From the NCBI RefSeq assembly GCF_964656455.1, contig NC_135719.1, positions 5,187,163 to 5,251,162 on the forward strand: DNA of 64,000 nt, given 5' to 3'. This document shows positions 12,041 through 24,115 of the stretch, in pieces. The position numbers were made by a program, and so were the translations under genes. The stretch is from Halichoerus grypus. Taxonomy: Eukaryota; Chordata; Mammalia; Carnivora; Phocidae. Position 1 is the stretch's first letter. Each line of letters begins with the position of its first letter. The notes under the pieces are model-generated. The model worked only from the letters and a program-made list of their open reading frames with translations, did not search any database and was not told where the DNA came from.

Positions 12041-12231
12041 TTTATTTATTTATTTGAGAGAGAGAGAGAGCATGCAGGGGGAGGGACAAAGGGAAAGGGA
12101 GAGAGAATCCCAAGCAGACTCCTTGCTAAGCACGGAGCCCAGTGCGGAGCTTGACCCCACAACCCCGAGATCACAACCCAAGCGGAAACTAAGAGTCGGC
12201 CACCCAACGGACTGTGCCCCCCAGGCGCCCC
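12041..12231 (-). mobile_element. CAN-SINE with expanded tail
   Basis: TTTATTTATTTATTTGAGAG to CCCCCAGGCGCCCC. The right flank CATCCTCTCTTTC resembles the sequence before the microsatellite (CCGTCCTTTCTTTC). Confidence 0.9.
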
Positions 12232-12550
12232 ATCCTCTCTTTCATTGCAGTTACCCTCTCTAGGGCCAGAGACCAAAGCTTTAGCTATTTATATAAAAGC
12301 TTCTTCTATTCCAGACGGCTGGTTACATCCTACTCATTCTTCACTGACTAGATGAAAACACTTTGACTGAAAGTCTTCCTGAGCCTGTCCTGGGTCAGCC
12401 GGGCTCTGTGTCGATTGATGCCCTGATCCCGTGCAGCTTCTGGGAGATGCAGAGGGAAATGCCCAGAGGGAGGACAGGCCTGGGGGGCGGCAGAGCCAGC
12501 GCCAGGACCCAGCCCAGGTCCCTGGATTCCCTCGCCCTTTGACTTCCCGT

Positions 12551-12606
12551 GAAGTTCAAGTCATATTAATGTGAAGCTGAAGTTGAAGTCATATTAATGT
12601 GAAGCA
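12551..12606 (+). repeat. 28-bp tandem duplication
   Basis: Two adjacent 28-bp units (12551-12578, 12579-12606) begin GAAGTTCAAGTCATATTAAT and GAAGTTGAAGTCATATTAAT. They differ at two positions. Confidence 0.93.
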
Positions 12607-13249
12607 GCCCTCCTCCCTCTCTTTCCCAGTCCATCCTTGGACTGCCAAGTCATAAAAGGGAGGGAGAAGCACTGTGTGGAGAGCTGTGGCCGTCTCTAAC
12701 TGAACTTTCAAGTTCTCACATTTTTTTGGCCGTGGAACCCGCCAAAGTTTTGTCCCCATTCCCTGCAGTTTCACAATAGTTGGGAGTCAGAATCGGTCCC
12801 TCTGTTATGAAACAGCCAGTTTTCATACTTTAAACTTTAAAATGAAGCTTTTACTTGTTTATGATTACTTTGGACGTTTTCCAGGAGTCACGATAACATC
12901 TGTGGAAGATTCTACACGGGCCTTGATGCCAGATACCGAGGTGGTTTCCCTGCTCAGAGGCAACAGTGTGCGCCTCAAGGAGCTCCCCGGGCATGGAAAC
13001 TGGCTGCCTGACGACAGCTCGCTAACGAACGCCTAGGCCCTCCTCCGTCTGTGCCCCCAGCCTCTCGGGGATGTGACTGCAGAGAGCGCTGTGCCCCCCG
13101 CCCTGGTTTCTCCTGCAGCCTCTGGGGGCGGGGAAGGGGGGGTGTCGCCGCGGTAACCACCTGCTTCTATGCTGGTTTGCTGGGGTGCCGGGGAAAACCC
13201 CTCCCCATAGACAGTAATTAGGGAGAAGAGTACAGAGTCCCGGCCTCCT

Positions 13250-13400
13250 GTTGTCCTCACATCAGCCCTCCGACACAAGTATTGTTACCCCCCTTCACTG
13301 CTCCTTTAACAGTCATGTGCCCAAGGTCACACAAAAGTTCAGTGACAGAGTCAGGATTCAAACCCACATTTATCTTTCCTAGGCTTTTGCTCGTATTTTG
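13250..13400 (-). mobile_element. MIR copy, antisense
   Basis: TGCCCAAGGTCACACAAAAG and GTCAGGATTCAAACCCACAT are the reverse complement of the MIR core. Confidence 0.75.
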
Positions 13401-14274
13401 CACATTAAACAAATAGACACACACAAAACCAACTCGTTGTCAGTTAGGAAGAGTGTCTTCTTCCTTTTTCTCAGCCTGGATAGATGCCTCTTTCTGGTCA
13501 CCGGGGGCCCTCAGATGTGCAGTTCAGTGTGACCTTTGCTTGGCTCCTTTTAGATTATGCTATGCTCTGTCTGTTCACTCCCGCAGCCACCTGAGATGTC
13601 TTTTGCTACTTTAATCCTACTTTCAGTCCATGCCTGACTATCGAGGAAATCTCTCCTTAGGTTAGTCTTACCCCCCCGCCCCCGAACTAGGATTTTCACC
13701 CTGGAATGTGGTCAGGAGAGGCCAGCCCTGGGACGCTAAGGCCAGGGTGGAGGAAGGGGATCGGTTAGCAAAGGAAGGAGCAGGCCAGTGGGGGTCCAAA
13801 AGGTTAGAGTCAGTGGGGGGCTGTCCACAAGAGCAGACATGGCCACACAGGCTGTGATTCGTCCTCCACTCTCGAGACCATGGTTGCCTGTGGCCTCGAG
13901 AGCTCGGGGACCTGATGTTGAATTAGAGATTGTGTTACGTCTACTCGGTATCTCTCATCAGCCATCTTGTCATTCATGAAATTGCCCAAGAGATGCTTTC
14001 AACTAGTCTGTGCCTGTTCAGTCTCTAAGTAGTTTTGGGCGTTAATTTAGAATTAATTAAGTTAGGGCCATCATTTAAAAGGTTTGAAGCAGCTTGTAAG
14101 TTAAAATGTAACTCAAAACAAAGCAGAGAGAATATTAAAGGGGAAACATTTATGGGAAGCAAAACAGCCTCGCTTGGGCTTCTGCCAATAATGGACAGCT
14201 CTAATTTGGAACAGAGATCTTTCCAGGACTACTTGCCCTGGCAGATGAATCAGAATTCTTAGAATCCGAATAGA

Positions 14275-14830
14275 CCCTGTAGCTCTTTTGATGTAATACT
14301 CTCACTTTATAGGTCAGAAAATTGAAAGCAAGAAAAATTAGGTAATTAGTTTAATGTTACTCAGCTCGTATAGTAAGTAGCTTGTCCTAGAGTCAAAATC
14401 TGCTTACTTCGTGTGGGGATTTTCAACCGCTTCGTACCATTTGACCAACACATTTGCACTTTGTTTCTGAATGCAGTGGAAAAGGAAATTTCCTCCCTCC
14501 CTCCCTCCCTCCCTCCCTTCCTTCCTTCCTTCCAGACAAGGTTACCACTCTTAGTATAAGTGCTACTGCTGCTTTTTCCACTCCCACTGTTGGTGGAAAT
14601 GTCCTGAATCGGCACCAGGCACTATGGTTCAGTGCTTTGTACACATTATGTAATTTTCCTGGTACTCCCAGAGGTAAGTAGTTACTGCCTCTATTTATGG
14701 GGGATACAGTGGAGGCTAAGAAGGATTTAGCAACTTCCTTAGATCACACAGCCAGACTAGAACCAGATTTCAAGTCTGGGCTCTTTGATTCTGGAGTCCA
14801 CGCTAGTAACTACTAGCTATCCTTCTGGCA
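14275..14830 (-). mobile_element. Two antisense MIR copies around a CT-rich repeat
   Basis: 14275-14405 (CACTTTATAGGTCAGAAAAT) and 14615-14830 (CAGTGCTTTGTACACATTAT, GATCACACAGCCAGACTAG) each read as antisense MIR. Confidence 0.75.
14491..14534 (+). repeat. (CCCT)n(CCTT)n microsatellite
   Basis: About seven CCCT units followed by CCTT units. Confidence 0.96.
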
Positions 14831-15449
14831 GGTTTTTTTTTTGGTTGTTTTTGTTGTTGTTCTTTTGTTGAATTACTAAAACAGAACTATTTTCTCTGAA
14901 TGCAGAAGTTGAAACCTGTTGAGGAAATTCAACCAGCGTATTTCTTGAAGAAAAAAGAAATCATTTCCTGATTTCTTCATTTGTTAGCCCCATGACATCA
15001 TTAGGGCTGGTACTAACTGCTCTCACCCTTGAAGTGGGAATAGTTCTGTAAAAACTCCAGAAGCTGCTCACAGGATCAGGCACTCGACCGTCCTCTTTGG
15101 TTCTGTCTGCTCTGCACCTGTCCTTTAAGCCTGGGGAGCTCACCATCCCAGCCATTGGGGAAAGACAGGCTGCGAAGTCCCCAAGACTTGTCTCTGCAGT
15201 TACTGTGGACGTTCTTTTCTTGATTCTGATCTGCTTTTACTATAAATCCTGTCTTGCTCATTGTCAAAACCATGGCTCTGAAATGGCAGCTCTCAAGCTA
15301 TCTCTGAGCCTTTGGACTTGTTAGTATTCGCCATGGGTAGAAAAGTCAGGAACTAGGAAGTTCACCCAGCAAAGAAATCTTTGGGAATATGTTTGTTGTC
15401 GCTATAAGCCATGACACATGGATTACAACAGTAATGAGACATCAGAGGC

Positions 15450-15660
15450 AAGAGTGGTTAGCGTATGGGCACAGGATTTAGGCAGCTTGGATTCAAAGCC
15501 TCCTCCACCCTTTATGAGCTTCACATTCAGGAACATAAGATGAGGATAATAATAGTACCATTTCACAGGGCCGTTGCGATGCTTCCATGGGATGATGGAT
15601 ATGAAGTGCCTGGTACTGTACCTGGAACACTGTAAATGCCAATAAAGGTTAATTATTATC
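15450..15660 (+). mobile_element. MIR copy, sense, with TTATTA end
   Basis: GAGTGGTTAGCGTATGGGCA head, GAGGATAATAATAGTACCAT middle and CAATAAAGGTTAATTATTAT end cover most of a MIR. Confidence 0.85.
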
Positions 15661-15852
15661 CAAGTGACAATTTAGCGTTTTTGCTCATTAAATCAGGAAA
15701 AAATTTTTGAGTTAATACTCAGTGTTGGTGAAGGGGTGATGAAATTTGCTCTTGCATGCATTCTTACAGTTATTGTCAACTGGTGTACATCTTTCTGAAA
15801 GCAGTGTAGGAATGAAGAGTGAAGATATTTAGTGTGAAGAGTATTGAGATAG

Positions 15853-16051
15853 TTTTTTTTTTTAAGATTTATTTGTTTATTTTAGAGCGAGCGTGCATGA
15901 ATGGGCGGAGGGGCAGAGGGAGAGAGAGAATCCCAAGTAGGCTCCTCGCCCAGCATAGAGCCCGACTGGTTTGATCTTGTGACCCCGAGATCATGACCTG
16001 AGCTGAAATCAAGAGTGGGACGCTCAACCGACTGAGCCACCCAGGTGCCCC
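15853..16051 (-). mobile_element. CAN-SINE (-)
   Basis: T-run, TTTAAGATTTATTTG, ending ACTGAGCCACCCAGGTGCCCC. The target duplication is weak. Confidence 0.92.
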
Positions 16052-16735
16052 TAAGGTATTCTTACTCTTTGATGAATTCTACTTATGGTACTTTATCCTG
16101 ACAAACTATTCCAGGGTATAAAAAGAAAACTTTAGGCCTGATAATGTTGCAGGATTATTTTTCATTGCAAATCATTGAAATATCATACATCTGCTTAGTA
16201 CAGTGTAAAATTTTGAATGTAAAGGCTCTGCAGCTACCTGAGGAAGCGTTGAGCAAAAAACTGAAAAGGAGCTACAAATCGTATGCCCCGGCGATTACAG
16301 GAGCATATGAAGTTTCTACGTAGGTGCTAGAACGTAGCTGGTTTGTCTCCAGGGCCTTTCTGACAGGTGCCACTCTGTGACTACTTTTTCTTTTCGTGGA
16401 GCTTAAAAAAAAGAAAAGAAAAAGAAGAAAGAAAACCTAACAATGAGCAAAACATAGAACCTAATCCCATGCCTGGGTCTCATCCGCCTTACCAACCTCT
16501 AATCTTGGGCTGGGGGTAGTGAGGGATGAGGCAGGGCTCTGAGGATTCACTTTATCTTATGTGGCTTTCTTTTCCAACTCAACCTTCTCTGGGTAGACCC
16601 TCAATAGGGAGGCAGGAAGGGATATGCGGGCATCAGTGTGATCTCTTACCCTCTCTCACCTCACCACTGTTAGGGGTGTCCTTAGTGAAATTCTTAACAA
16701 TTTCTTCAGTAATACAAACATTACGTTAATGTTCT

Positions 16736-16943
16736 TTTTTTTTTTTTTTTAAAGATTTTATTTATTCATTTGAGACAGAGATACGGAGAGAGAGAGAGCA
16801 TGAGCAGGGGGGAGACAGAGGGAGAGGGAGAAGCAGGCTCCCTGCTAAGCAGAAAGCCCAATGCGGGGCTCGATCCCAGGACCCTGGAATCATGACCTGA
16901 GCCGAAGGCAGACGCCCAACCATCTGAGCCACCCAGGCGCCCC
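16736..16943 (-). mobile_element. CAN-SINE (-)
   Basis: Full copy ending CCACCCAGGCGCCCC. Target duplication TACGTTAATGTTCT (left) and TACATTAATGTTCT (right). Confidence 0.94.
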
Positions 16944-17384
16944 TACATTAATGTTCTAATACTTCTTTACAATGATAATTTTGGGGGTATAACAGTAAGT
17001 TTTAAAAATAAGCCACTAGGCTGTAAACTAATCACTAAGTACAAAGCGAAAGTCCTCAGGGGATGAGAGGTAGGTTAGTGGTAAGAAGGGGTCTGGGATG
17101 CCTGTGGTCTGCTGTACACATTACTTGATTATAAAAACAGTAATCTTTACTTCTTATAAAAGCCTCATGTTTTGAAAGGGTGCAGCAAAATGTTCTCCAA
17201 CCAAAATGACTGTGTCCCAAGGGCCTTGTCAAAATGTCTAGCTTGGGAATGCAGCTATGAGAAAACATGCCCAGGAACATAACTCTTGAAGGAACACTGT
17301 GGTTGTGTTTGGATGGAAGGATCCTAATTCCACCTTCCCCCTTCTGTGCTCCTCAGCTGTCTATGATGTGGTTTCATTTCTACA

Positions 17385-17900
17385 AGTCCAATCTGGCAAA
17401 TAATTACTGAGTACCGTCTATGTGTCAGACCCCGTCCTTGCTCCTGGAGATAGGACAGTGACCCATACAGGCATGGCCGCTGCGTGGTTGAACTTCAGTG
17501 GGAGAGGCAGATGTTTTCACAAGTCACTGTGAGACCACGTGAGAGACGCAGGGTAGAGGAGTTCAGAGACTGGGTTGAATGCATCTTAGTGCTGCCTAAC
17601 TGAGCCTGGGGGTGGCGGGGGGTTGGGGGGGGCGCACCAGGGAAGGCTTCCTGGAGGAAGAGACGTCTGAGCTGGGACCTGAGCAAAAGCAGCACTGTTT
17701 GGCAAAGTTGAGAGGCAAGAGAAAGTTTGTCCTGTTTGAGGAAGGGGAAGTTGGGTGAGACTGGAACATAGCTGAGTGTGAGATGTGGTGGTGAGGGATG
17801 GGGCCGGAGGTTGAAGTAGGAACCACATCACGAAAGACCTTACTTTCTCATTTAGATTTTGTCTTAGGGGCAGTGTAAAGCTATTGGAAAATACTTATTT
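17385..17900 (-). mobile_element. L2 LINE, antisense, first part of a split copy
   Basis: AATAATTACTGAGTACCGTC, GGAAGGCTTCCTGGAGGAAG and GTGTAAAGCTATTGGAAAAT follow the reverse complement of L2. The next L2 segment resumes at 23165 on the far side of 5.3 kb of younger repeats. Confidence 0.8.
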
Positions 17901-17940
17901 GCTTGCCCACTTGCTCACTTATTCTTCCAAATTAATTTCT

Positions 17941-18073
17941 TTTTTAAGATTTTTAAGTAATCTCAAAAAAAAAAAATATTTTTAAGTAGTCTCTACAGCC
18001 AGTGTGTGGCTCAGACCCACAATCCTGAGATCAAGATTCGCACTCTCTTCCAATTGAGCCAGGCAGGCACCCC
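17941..18073 (-). mobile_element. Short CAN-SINE subtype
   Basis: TTTTTAAGATTTTTAAGTAA to CAGGCAGGCACCCC. Target duplication CCAAATTAATTT on both sides. Confidence 0.85.
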
Positions 18074-19760
18074 ACCAAATTAATTTTTATATGAAAGTAA
18101 TACACATTTGTTGCAAAAAAAATAATATAGAAACATATAAAATGAAAAATATAAGTTTCCCTTTCCTTCACATCCTCCCCCAATCCTCATCCCCAGAGGT
18201 ACCTACTAAGTGTTTCTTTAGCACCCTTCCAGAAGTTTCCTGTGTAAATGCAAGCATATATCGTATACACATACTTATTCTTCACACAAGTGAAAGCATG
18301 CTGTACTAAATAATTTCTACCTTAAAAACAAAACTTAACATCTTGGACATTTTTTCCTATTAGTATATAAAGATATATATTCTTTTCAATGGCTGTATTG
18401 TATACCTTCATATCGCTCTCCCATTATTTACCTGACCAGTTTCTTATTGAGGGACATTTAGACTGTGTCTACCTTTTCACTGTTACGAAGCAACACCACA
18501 GTGAGCGTTCTTGTTACATATATCTTTGAGTATTTCTAAAAGGGTATCTGTAGGATATGTTCCTAGAAGTAAAACAACTGGGTAGGATTGTTTGCATATT
18601 TAAAATTAAGGTAGATATTGTAAAATTATTCACTATAGATAACATTTTTGGCTCCCACCAGTATCGTCAGAATGTCTGTTCCTCACCCCAGAATATACCC
18701 GTTTTAAAACTTGTAAGAAACATATAAAATTTATCATCTTTACCATTTTTCAATGTACAGTTCAGGAATGTTATGTACATTCACAGTGTTGTGCAGCCAA
18801 CCTCCAGACATTTTCCTCTCCCAAAACAGAAACTCTGTACCCATTAAACAACAGCTCCCCATTTACCCTTCCTCACCCCCACAACCACCAGTCTATTTTT
18901 TTTTTTTTTAAGATTTTATTTATTTATTTGACAGAGAGAGACACAGCAAGAGAGGGAACACAAGCAGGGCAGGTGGGAGCGGGAGAAGCAGACTCCCCGC
19001 TGAGCAGGGAGCCCGATGCGGGGCTCGATCCCAGGACCCTGGGATCATGACCTGAGCCGAAGGCAGACGCTTAACGACTGAGCCACCCAGGTGCCCCCCA
19101 CCAGTCTATTTTTTGTCTTTGAATTTGACTTCTCTATGTAACTCATATAAGTGGAATCATACAGTACTTGTCTTCTTGTGGCTGGCTCATTTCACCTAGC
19201 ATGACGTCCTCCAAACTCATCCATGTTGAAGCATGTGACAGGATGTCCGTCCTTTTTAAAGCTGAATAGTATTCCATTGTATGTATATGTCACATTTTGT
19301 TTATCTGTTCTTCCATCAGTGAACGTTTGAGTTGCTTTCATGTCTTGGTTATTATGAATAATGCTACTGTCGACACGGGCATGCAAATATTTCTTTGAAA
19401 TCCTGCTTTCAGCTCTTTTGGGCATATACCCAGAAGCAGGATTGCTGGATCATATGATAATTCTATTTTCCATTTTTTGAGGAGTGACCATACTGGTTTC
19501 CATAGTAGCCGCACCACTTTATGTCCCTACCAGCAGTGCAGAAGGGTTTTAATTTCTCCATATCCGCACCAATGCTCATTATTTGGTGGGGGCGGGTAGT
19601 AGCCATCCTAATGTGTGTAAGGTAATAAATACCTTGTTGTGGTTGATTTGCAGTACAGCATCACTGAGCGTCTTTCCACACGCTTACTGGCCATTTGTGT
19701 ATCATCTTTAGAGAAATGTCTGTTGTCTGTTCAAGTTGAGTATCCATCTTTTCCATCTTT
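18074..19760 (-). mobile_element. L1 3' regions, antisense (two fragments)
   Basis: 18074-18690 and 18690-19760 both read as reverse-complement L1 3' sequence. Landmarks are GGCTGTATTGTATACC, TTCCATTGTATGTATATGTC, TATTATGAATAATGCTACTG and GCATATACCCAGAAGCAGGA. A SINE at 18901-19097 splits the second fragment. Confidence 0.8.
18901..19097 (-). mobile_element. Young CAN-SINE in L1
   Basis: Near-consensus copy with GACAGAGAGAGACACAGCAA and TTAACGACTGAGCCACCC. Target duplication CCACCAGTCTATTTTT at 18885-18900 and again from 19098. Confidence 0.96.
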
Positions 19761-19828
19761 GCCAGCCTAATGGGTAAAAAATTGTATCTTGTTTTATTTG
19801 GCATTTCTTTAATTATGAGTGAAATGTA

Positions 19829-19925
19829 TTCATTTATTCAGCAAATAATATCGAGTGGCCCCTGTGTGTCTGGCACTGCTCTAAGGACGTAACACAAAAC
19901 CCACATAGAGCCTCTCTTTACGCTT
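19829..19925 (-). mobile_element. Short antisense L2 fragment
   Basis: CATTTATTCAGCAAATAATA followed by GTCTGGCACTGCTCTAAGGA has the L2 3' end pattern in reverse. Confidence 0.55.
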
Positions 19926-19984
19926 CTCCGGCCATTTGTACTTCCTATTCTGTAGACTATGTTCTTAAGCCTTTTGCCTATTTT

Positions 19985-20184
19985 TTATTTTTTTTTAAAG
20001 ATTTTATTTATTTATTTGACAGATAGAGAGAGAGCACAAGTAGGCAGAGTGGCAGGCAGAGGGAGAGGGAGAAGCAGGCTCTCCGCCGAGCAGGGAGCCG
20101 GACATGGGGCTCGATCCCAGGACCCCAGGATCATGACCTGAGCCGAAGGCAGCCGCTTAACTGACTGAGCCACCCAGGCGCCCC
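19985..20184 (-). mobile_element. CAN-SINE (-)
   Basis: Full copy ending GAGCCACCCAGGCGCCCC. The flanks TTTTGCCTATTTTTT and TTGCCTGTTTTTT are the target duplication. Confidence 0.93.
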
Positions 20185-20219
20185 TTGCCTGTTTTTTTTT
20201 TTAATTGTAGTGCTTTTTA

Positions 20220-20393
20220 AAAAATTTTTTTAAGATATTTATTTATTTGAGAGAGAGCACATACACACAGAGGGAGAGGAGGAGCAGACTCCCCATGGAG
20301 CAGGAAGCCCGATGCAGGACTCGATCCCAGGACCCTGGGATCATGACCTGAGCCGAAGGCAGATGCTTAACCGACTGAGCCACCCAGGATCCC
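20220..20393 (-). mobile_element. CAN-SINE (-)
   Basis: TTTTTTTAAGATATTTATTT to GAGCCACCCAGGATCCC. The middle is shortened. Confidence 0.9.
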
Positions 20394-20481
20394 TTTTTGC
20401 CTCTTTTTCTATTGAGTACTTTATTTTTTATTGGCCTATAAGAAGTCTTTATTATATATTAGGGAAATTGTCTCTTTATGT

Positions 20482-21058
20482 ATTGGTTTTCTATTGCTAT
20501 GTAACAAATGACCACAAATAAAAATTACCTTTTATTATCTGACAGTTTCTGTAGGTCAGAAATCTGGCTATGGCTTATTTGGTCTGTCTACTTTATGGTC
20601 CCCCCAGGCTGCAGTCCACATATTGACTGGGGCTGTGGTCTCCTCAGAGACTGAGCTGGGAATATGCTTTTGAGCTCCTTCAGGTGGTTGGCAGAATTCA
20701 TGTCCCTGTGGTTGCAGGACAAAAGCATCACTTTTTTGCCAAAGACTCCCTTAGCCCCTATGGGCCCCCCAAACTTCCTTGCCACGTGGGCTTCTCCAAC
20801 ATGGCCTCTGACTTCATGGCAGCTGATTTCTTCCAGGCCAGTGAAGAAGAGTCTCTTAGCACCACTGCTAACAAGACAGAGTCTTATAAATATCATAACA
20901 TAATCATGGGAGCAATATTCCATCACTATTGTGATATCCTGTTGATGAGAAGCAGGTGACACGTCCTACCCTCACTCACGGGCAGGGAATTACACCAGAA
21001 TGTGAACACCAGGAGGTGGGGATCATCGGGTGACACCTTAGAATCTGTCCACCACAGT
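20482..21058 (-). mobile_element. LTR-like interspersed repeat (MaLR/ERVL type, family not assigned)
   Basis: Starts GGTTTTCTATTGCTATGTAA and contains TTCTGTAGGTCAGAAATCTG, CTCCTTCAGGTGGTTGGCAG and CTTGCCACGTGGGCTTCTCC. It ends near CTGTCCACCACA. These are landmarks of a common mammalian LTR-like repeat in reverse. No retroviral gene is present. It interrupts L1 sequence. Confidence 0.6.
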
Positions 21059-21293
21059 CTGCCATTTATATTCCAAATATTCTCTCCATTTAGTTTTATT
21101 TTTATTGGGAGTTTTTTTTAGGGGGGGAGTTTTCTGCTCTAATTTTTATGAGACAAATGTATTGCTCTTTTTTGTGGCTTCTATGTTATAATTTGTAATA
21201 TGTTTAGAATGGCCTTCATCACTCTAAGATTTCTTAAACTTCACTTTTTTCAACTCATATTTTGTTCTAATACGATTATTTGGAATTTATGGG

Positions 21294-21405
21294 TTTTTTT
21301 AAAGATTTTATTTTTAAGTCATCTCTACACCCAACATGGGGCTCGAACTCACAATCCTGAGATCCAGAGTTGCACGCTCTACCAACGGAGACAGCCAGGC
21401 GCCCC
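21294..21405 (-). mobile_element. Short CAN-SINE subtype
   Basis: TTTTTTTAAAGATTTTATTT to GCCAGGCGCCCC. Target duplication TTTGGAATTTAT on both sides. Confidence 0.9.
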
Positions 21406-23164
21406 ACTTTGGAATTTATTTTGATGTGAGATTTGAGACAGAGATCCCACTTCTTTTCCTCTATGACCAGTCTATTGTCTCAGTTCTTGAATAATTTAAT
21501 TTTTATATGGTTCTTTCTGTTTTCTTGCTTTGTTCCATTGATTTGGCCATTTAGTCTCCTTTCCATTCCACATCAGTATAGTTACTGTGGCTTTATGCTA
21601 TGTTTTCGATTTTAATGTTACTTGTTTTTTGAATGTATATATGTACATATACATTCAAATATATATATACACATATATATAAAAGTAAACATTCATCTAT
21701 GATATTTGTCTTTTGGCTTTCTTTATGATGGATTCTTTTTCCATATATATATATGTTCATGCAGTTCAAGATTAAAGATAATCAGAAGAGTGTCCAGTGA
21801 AAAATACTCCTTCCATCTCTATTCTAGACACTCAGTTCACTCCCCAGAGGCAATCAGTATTGTCATATCTGTTTATTCTTTGAGGGATATTTTGTGTAGA
21901 TATCAGCAAATGTGAATGTGTAATGCATTACCCTACCCTTTTACCCTGAAGATAGCTAACCATACACATTTCTGTACCTTGTTTTTTTCTACTTAATAGA
22001 TCTTGGAGATCTTTCCATAACAGCTCACATATAACATCCTTATTCTTGGGGTTTTTTTTTTTTTTTTTGAATACTCAGTAGTATTCTGTTTATGGATCTA
22101 CCCTAATTTATTCAACCAGTTTCTTAATTATGAACATTTATTTACATACTTCCAAAAAATACACACCTTATATACATATAATTTTATACACATGCAGATA
22201 TATCTACAAGAAGAAATTTCTAGAAGTGGAATCTCTGGGGCATTTATAGTTTTGGTAGATAGTGTCAGTTCTCCCTCCATAGAAGTCATACCAGTTTACA
22301 TCCCCGTCTGCCATAGAGCGCTGCTTGCCCACATCCTCCCCAGCTCAGGGCTTTATCACACTGTTTGATCTTTGTCAGTCTCATAGATGAAAAATCATGT
22401 TTCTGTGTAGTTTTAAATCGCATTTCTCTTACTATGAGTGAGATGCGTTTTTTCCATGTTTATGAATCATTTGCATTATCTCTACTGTGAGCAATCTGTA
22501 TCTTTTGACCTTAATTTTTTTGGGTGGTTGATCTTTTTCCTATTGGTGTTTTTAGGAGCTCTCTATGTATTAGTAAAAGTAGACATTTATCTATGAAATT
22601 TGTCTTTTGGCTTTCTCTATGATGGATTCTTTTTCCATGCAGACATCTACATCTTTTTATGCAGCAAAATTTAATGTTTTTAAATGGCTTCTAGGTTTTT
22701 TGTCATGGTGTATTCTCTGATTCTTGTAATACTTTATGCCTTCATTTTTAGATTTAAAAATCTTTGATCTATCAGGAGCTTATGCTAATGTAAGGCATGC
22801 AGTGCAGTTCTGACTTAATTTTTTTTTCAGTTCGCTTGCCAGTTGTCCCAACACTGTTTATGAATAATCATCTTTTCTCCACTAATTTAAAATGCCACTT
22901 TTATCATATACAAAATTCCCACGTATTTTGATTATATTTTGAGACTTCCTGTTCTCTTTTATTGATTTATGTGTCTATTCATACACCAGAATCTCATTGT
23001 TTTAACTGATTTTTATAGCTTTATGTTATGTATTATAACTCTGGTAGGGTTAATTCACTCTCATGCTTTTTTTCAATGATTTTTCCAGGCTATTCTTGCT
23101 TGTTTATTTTTCCGGGTGAACTTTAAAATCGGCTTGCTAGGATCTTTTTTTAAAAATCCTGTCA

Positions 23165-24115
23165 TTAATGGGTTTTATGCAGCTGAATAATGTGATCAGA
23201 TTTGTATTTTAGGAAGATTACTCTGACTGCAGTGTGGAAACTGGGTTGGAGGAAACAAGATTAGAGACAAAAAAGACCAATTACAAGGTTGTTACCGTAA
23301 TCCCGAGAAGAGTGGATAGACAGAGAATGGATGATAGTAGTGGGTTTGAGAGGTGTTTAGGAGGTCAGAGTGGCCAGACCTGGAGGTGCCAGGGATGGAG
23401 AGATTTGGGGGAGGTAACACTCAAGGATGACCCCAAGTGTCCTGGGTTAGGCAACTGGGTGGTGCCATTCCCAGAGATGCAAAACAGATGGAATTGGGCT
23501 GGTTTTGGAGGAAGAGGACAAATTCACTTCCAAACATGTTGAGTTTGAAATGCCTGTGGGCTATCCTAGAAGAGTCGTCCATGGGGCTGTGGACTACACA
23601 GTTCTGAAGCATTGGAGAGAGATCTGGGCTGGAGAGACAGAGTTGAAGGACAGCTGTGAAGAGCCTCAGCATTCAGAGGATGGTCAAGAAGTCCAGGAGT
23701 ATGCAGAGAAGACTAGAAAGAAACACCCAGAGACGCAGGAGTCATAGGAAGCCCGAAGAACATTTTTAAAGAGTGCATTGTTACTAATTTCAGACACCAC
23801 TGAGAGGTCGAGTAACCTAAGCGCTGAAAAGTACTGTTGGATTTAGTAACAAGGAGAGTCCACAGTTACCTTGGGAAGGGACATTTCAGCGGAGTAGAGA
23901 GGGGAGGGGGCCGCGGGAGGGACTGGGGGGGGGGAAGGAAGTCCTGGCAGTAAGCCCTTCATCTTGAAGCTTGGCTGCAAAGAAGAGAGGGGACACTGAT
24001 GGATGAGCCAATAGAGGGGCAGAGGGTTGGGATCCTCTTTGAGGACAAGGCAACACTGACATGGTTGTAAGGACTTAGAGAAATTGGCCAACGTGAATGG
24101 TCTAAAAGAGAGTGA
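23165..24115 (-). mobile_element. L2 LINE, antisense, second part of a split copy
   Basis: Starts where the 17385-17900 segment stopped (ATGTGATCAGATTTGTATTT). It continues through AGGATGACCCCAAGTGTCCT, CAACTGGGTGGTGCCATTCC, ATGTTGAGTTTGAAATGCCT and AGATCTGGGCTGGAGAGACA in the reverse L2 order. Confidence 0.82.

Larger units (their letters stand above)
20394..23165 (-). mobile_element. Old antisense L1 sequence in at least two overlapping pieces
   Basis: Excluding the LTR-like repeat (20482-21058) and the SINE at 21294-21405, this reads as reverse-complement L1 ORF2/3' sequence: CATTGATTTGGCCATTTAGT, AGTTGTCCCAACACTGTTTA, TTTTATAGCTTTATGTTATG. A 64-bp stretch occurs at both 21681-21744 and 22575-22638, so two L1 copies or a local duplication are present. 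AT-rich (TA)n palindromic sequence lies at 21632-21680. Confidence 0.75.

Noticed and set aside
20588..20962. Open frames on both strands at 20588-20962
   Set aside because: They lie within an LTR-like interspersed repeat; no gag, pol or env feature is seen.
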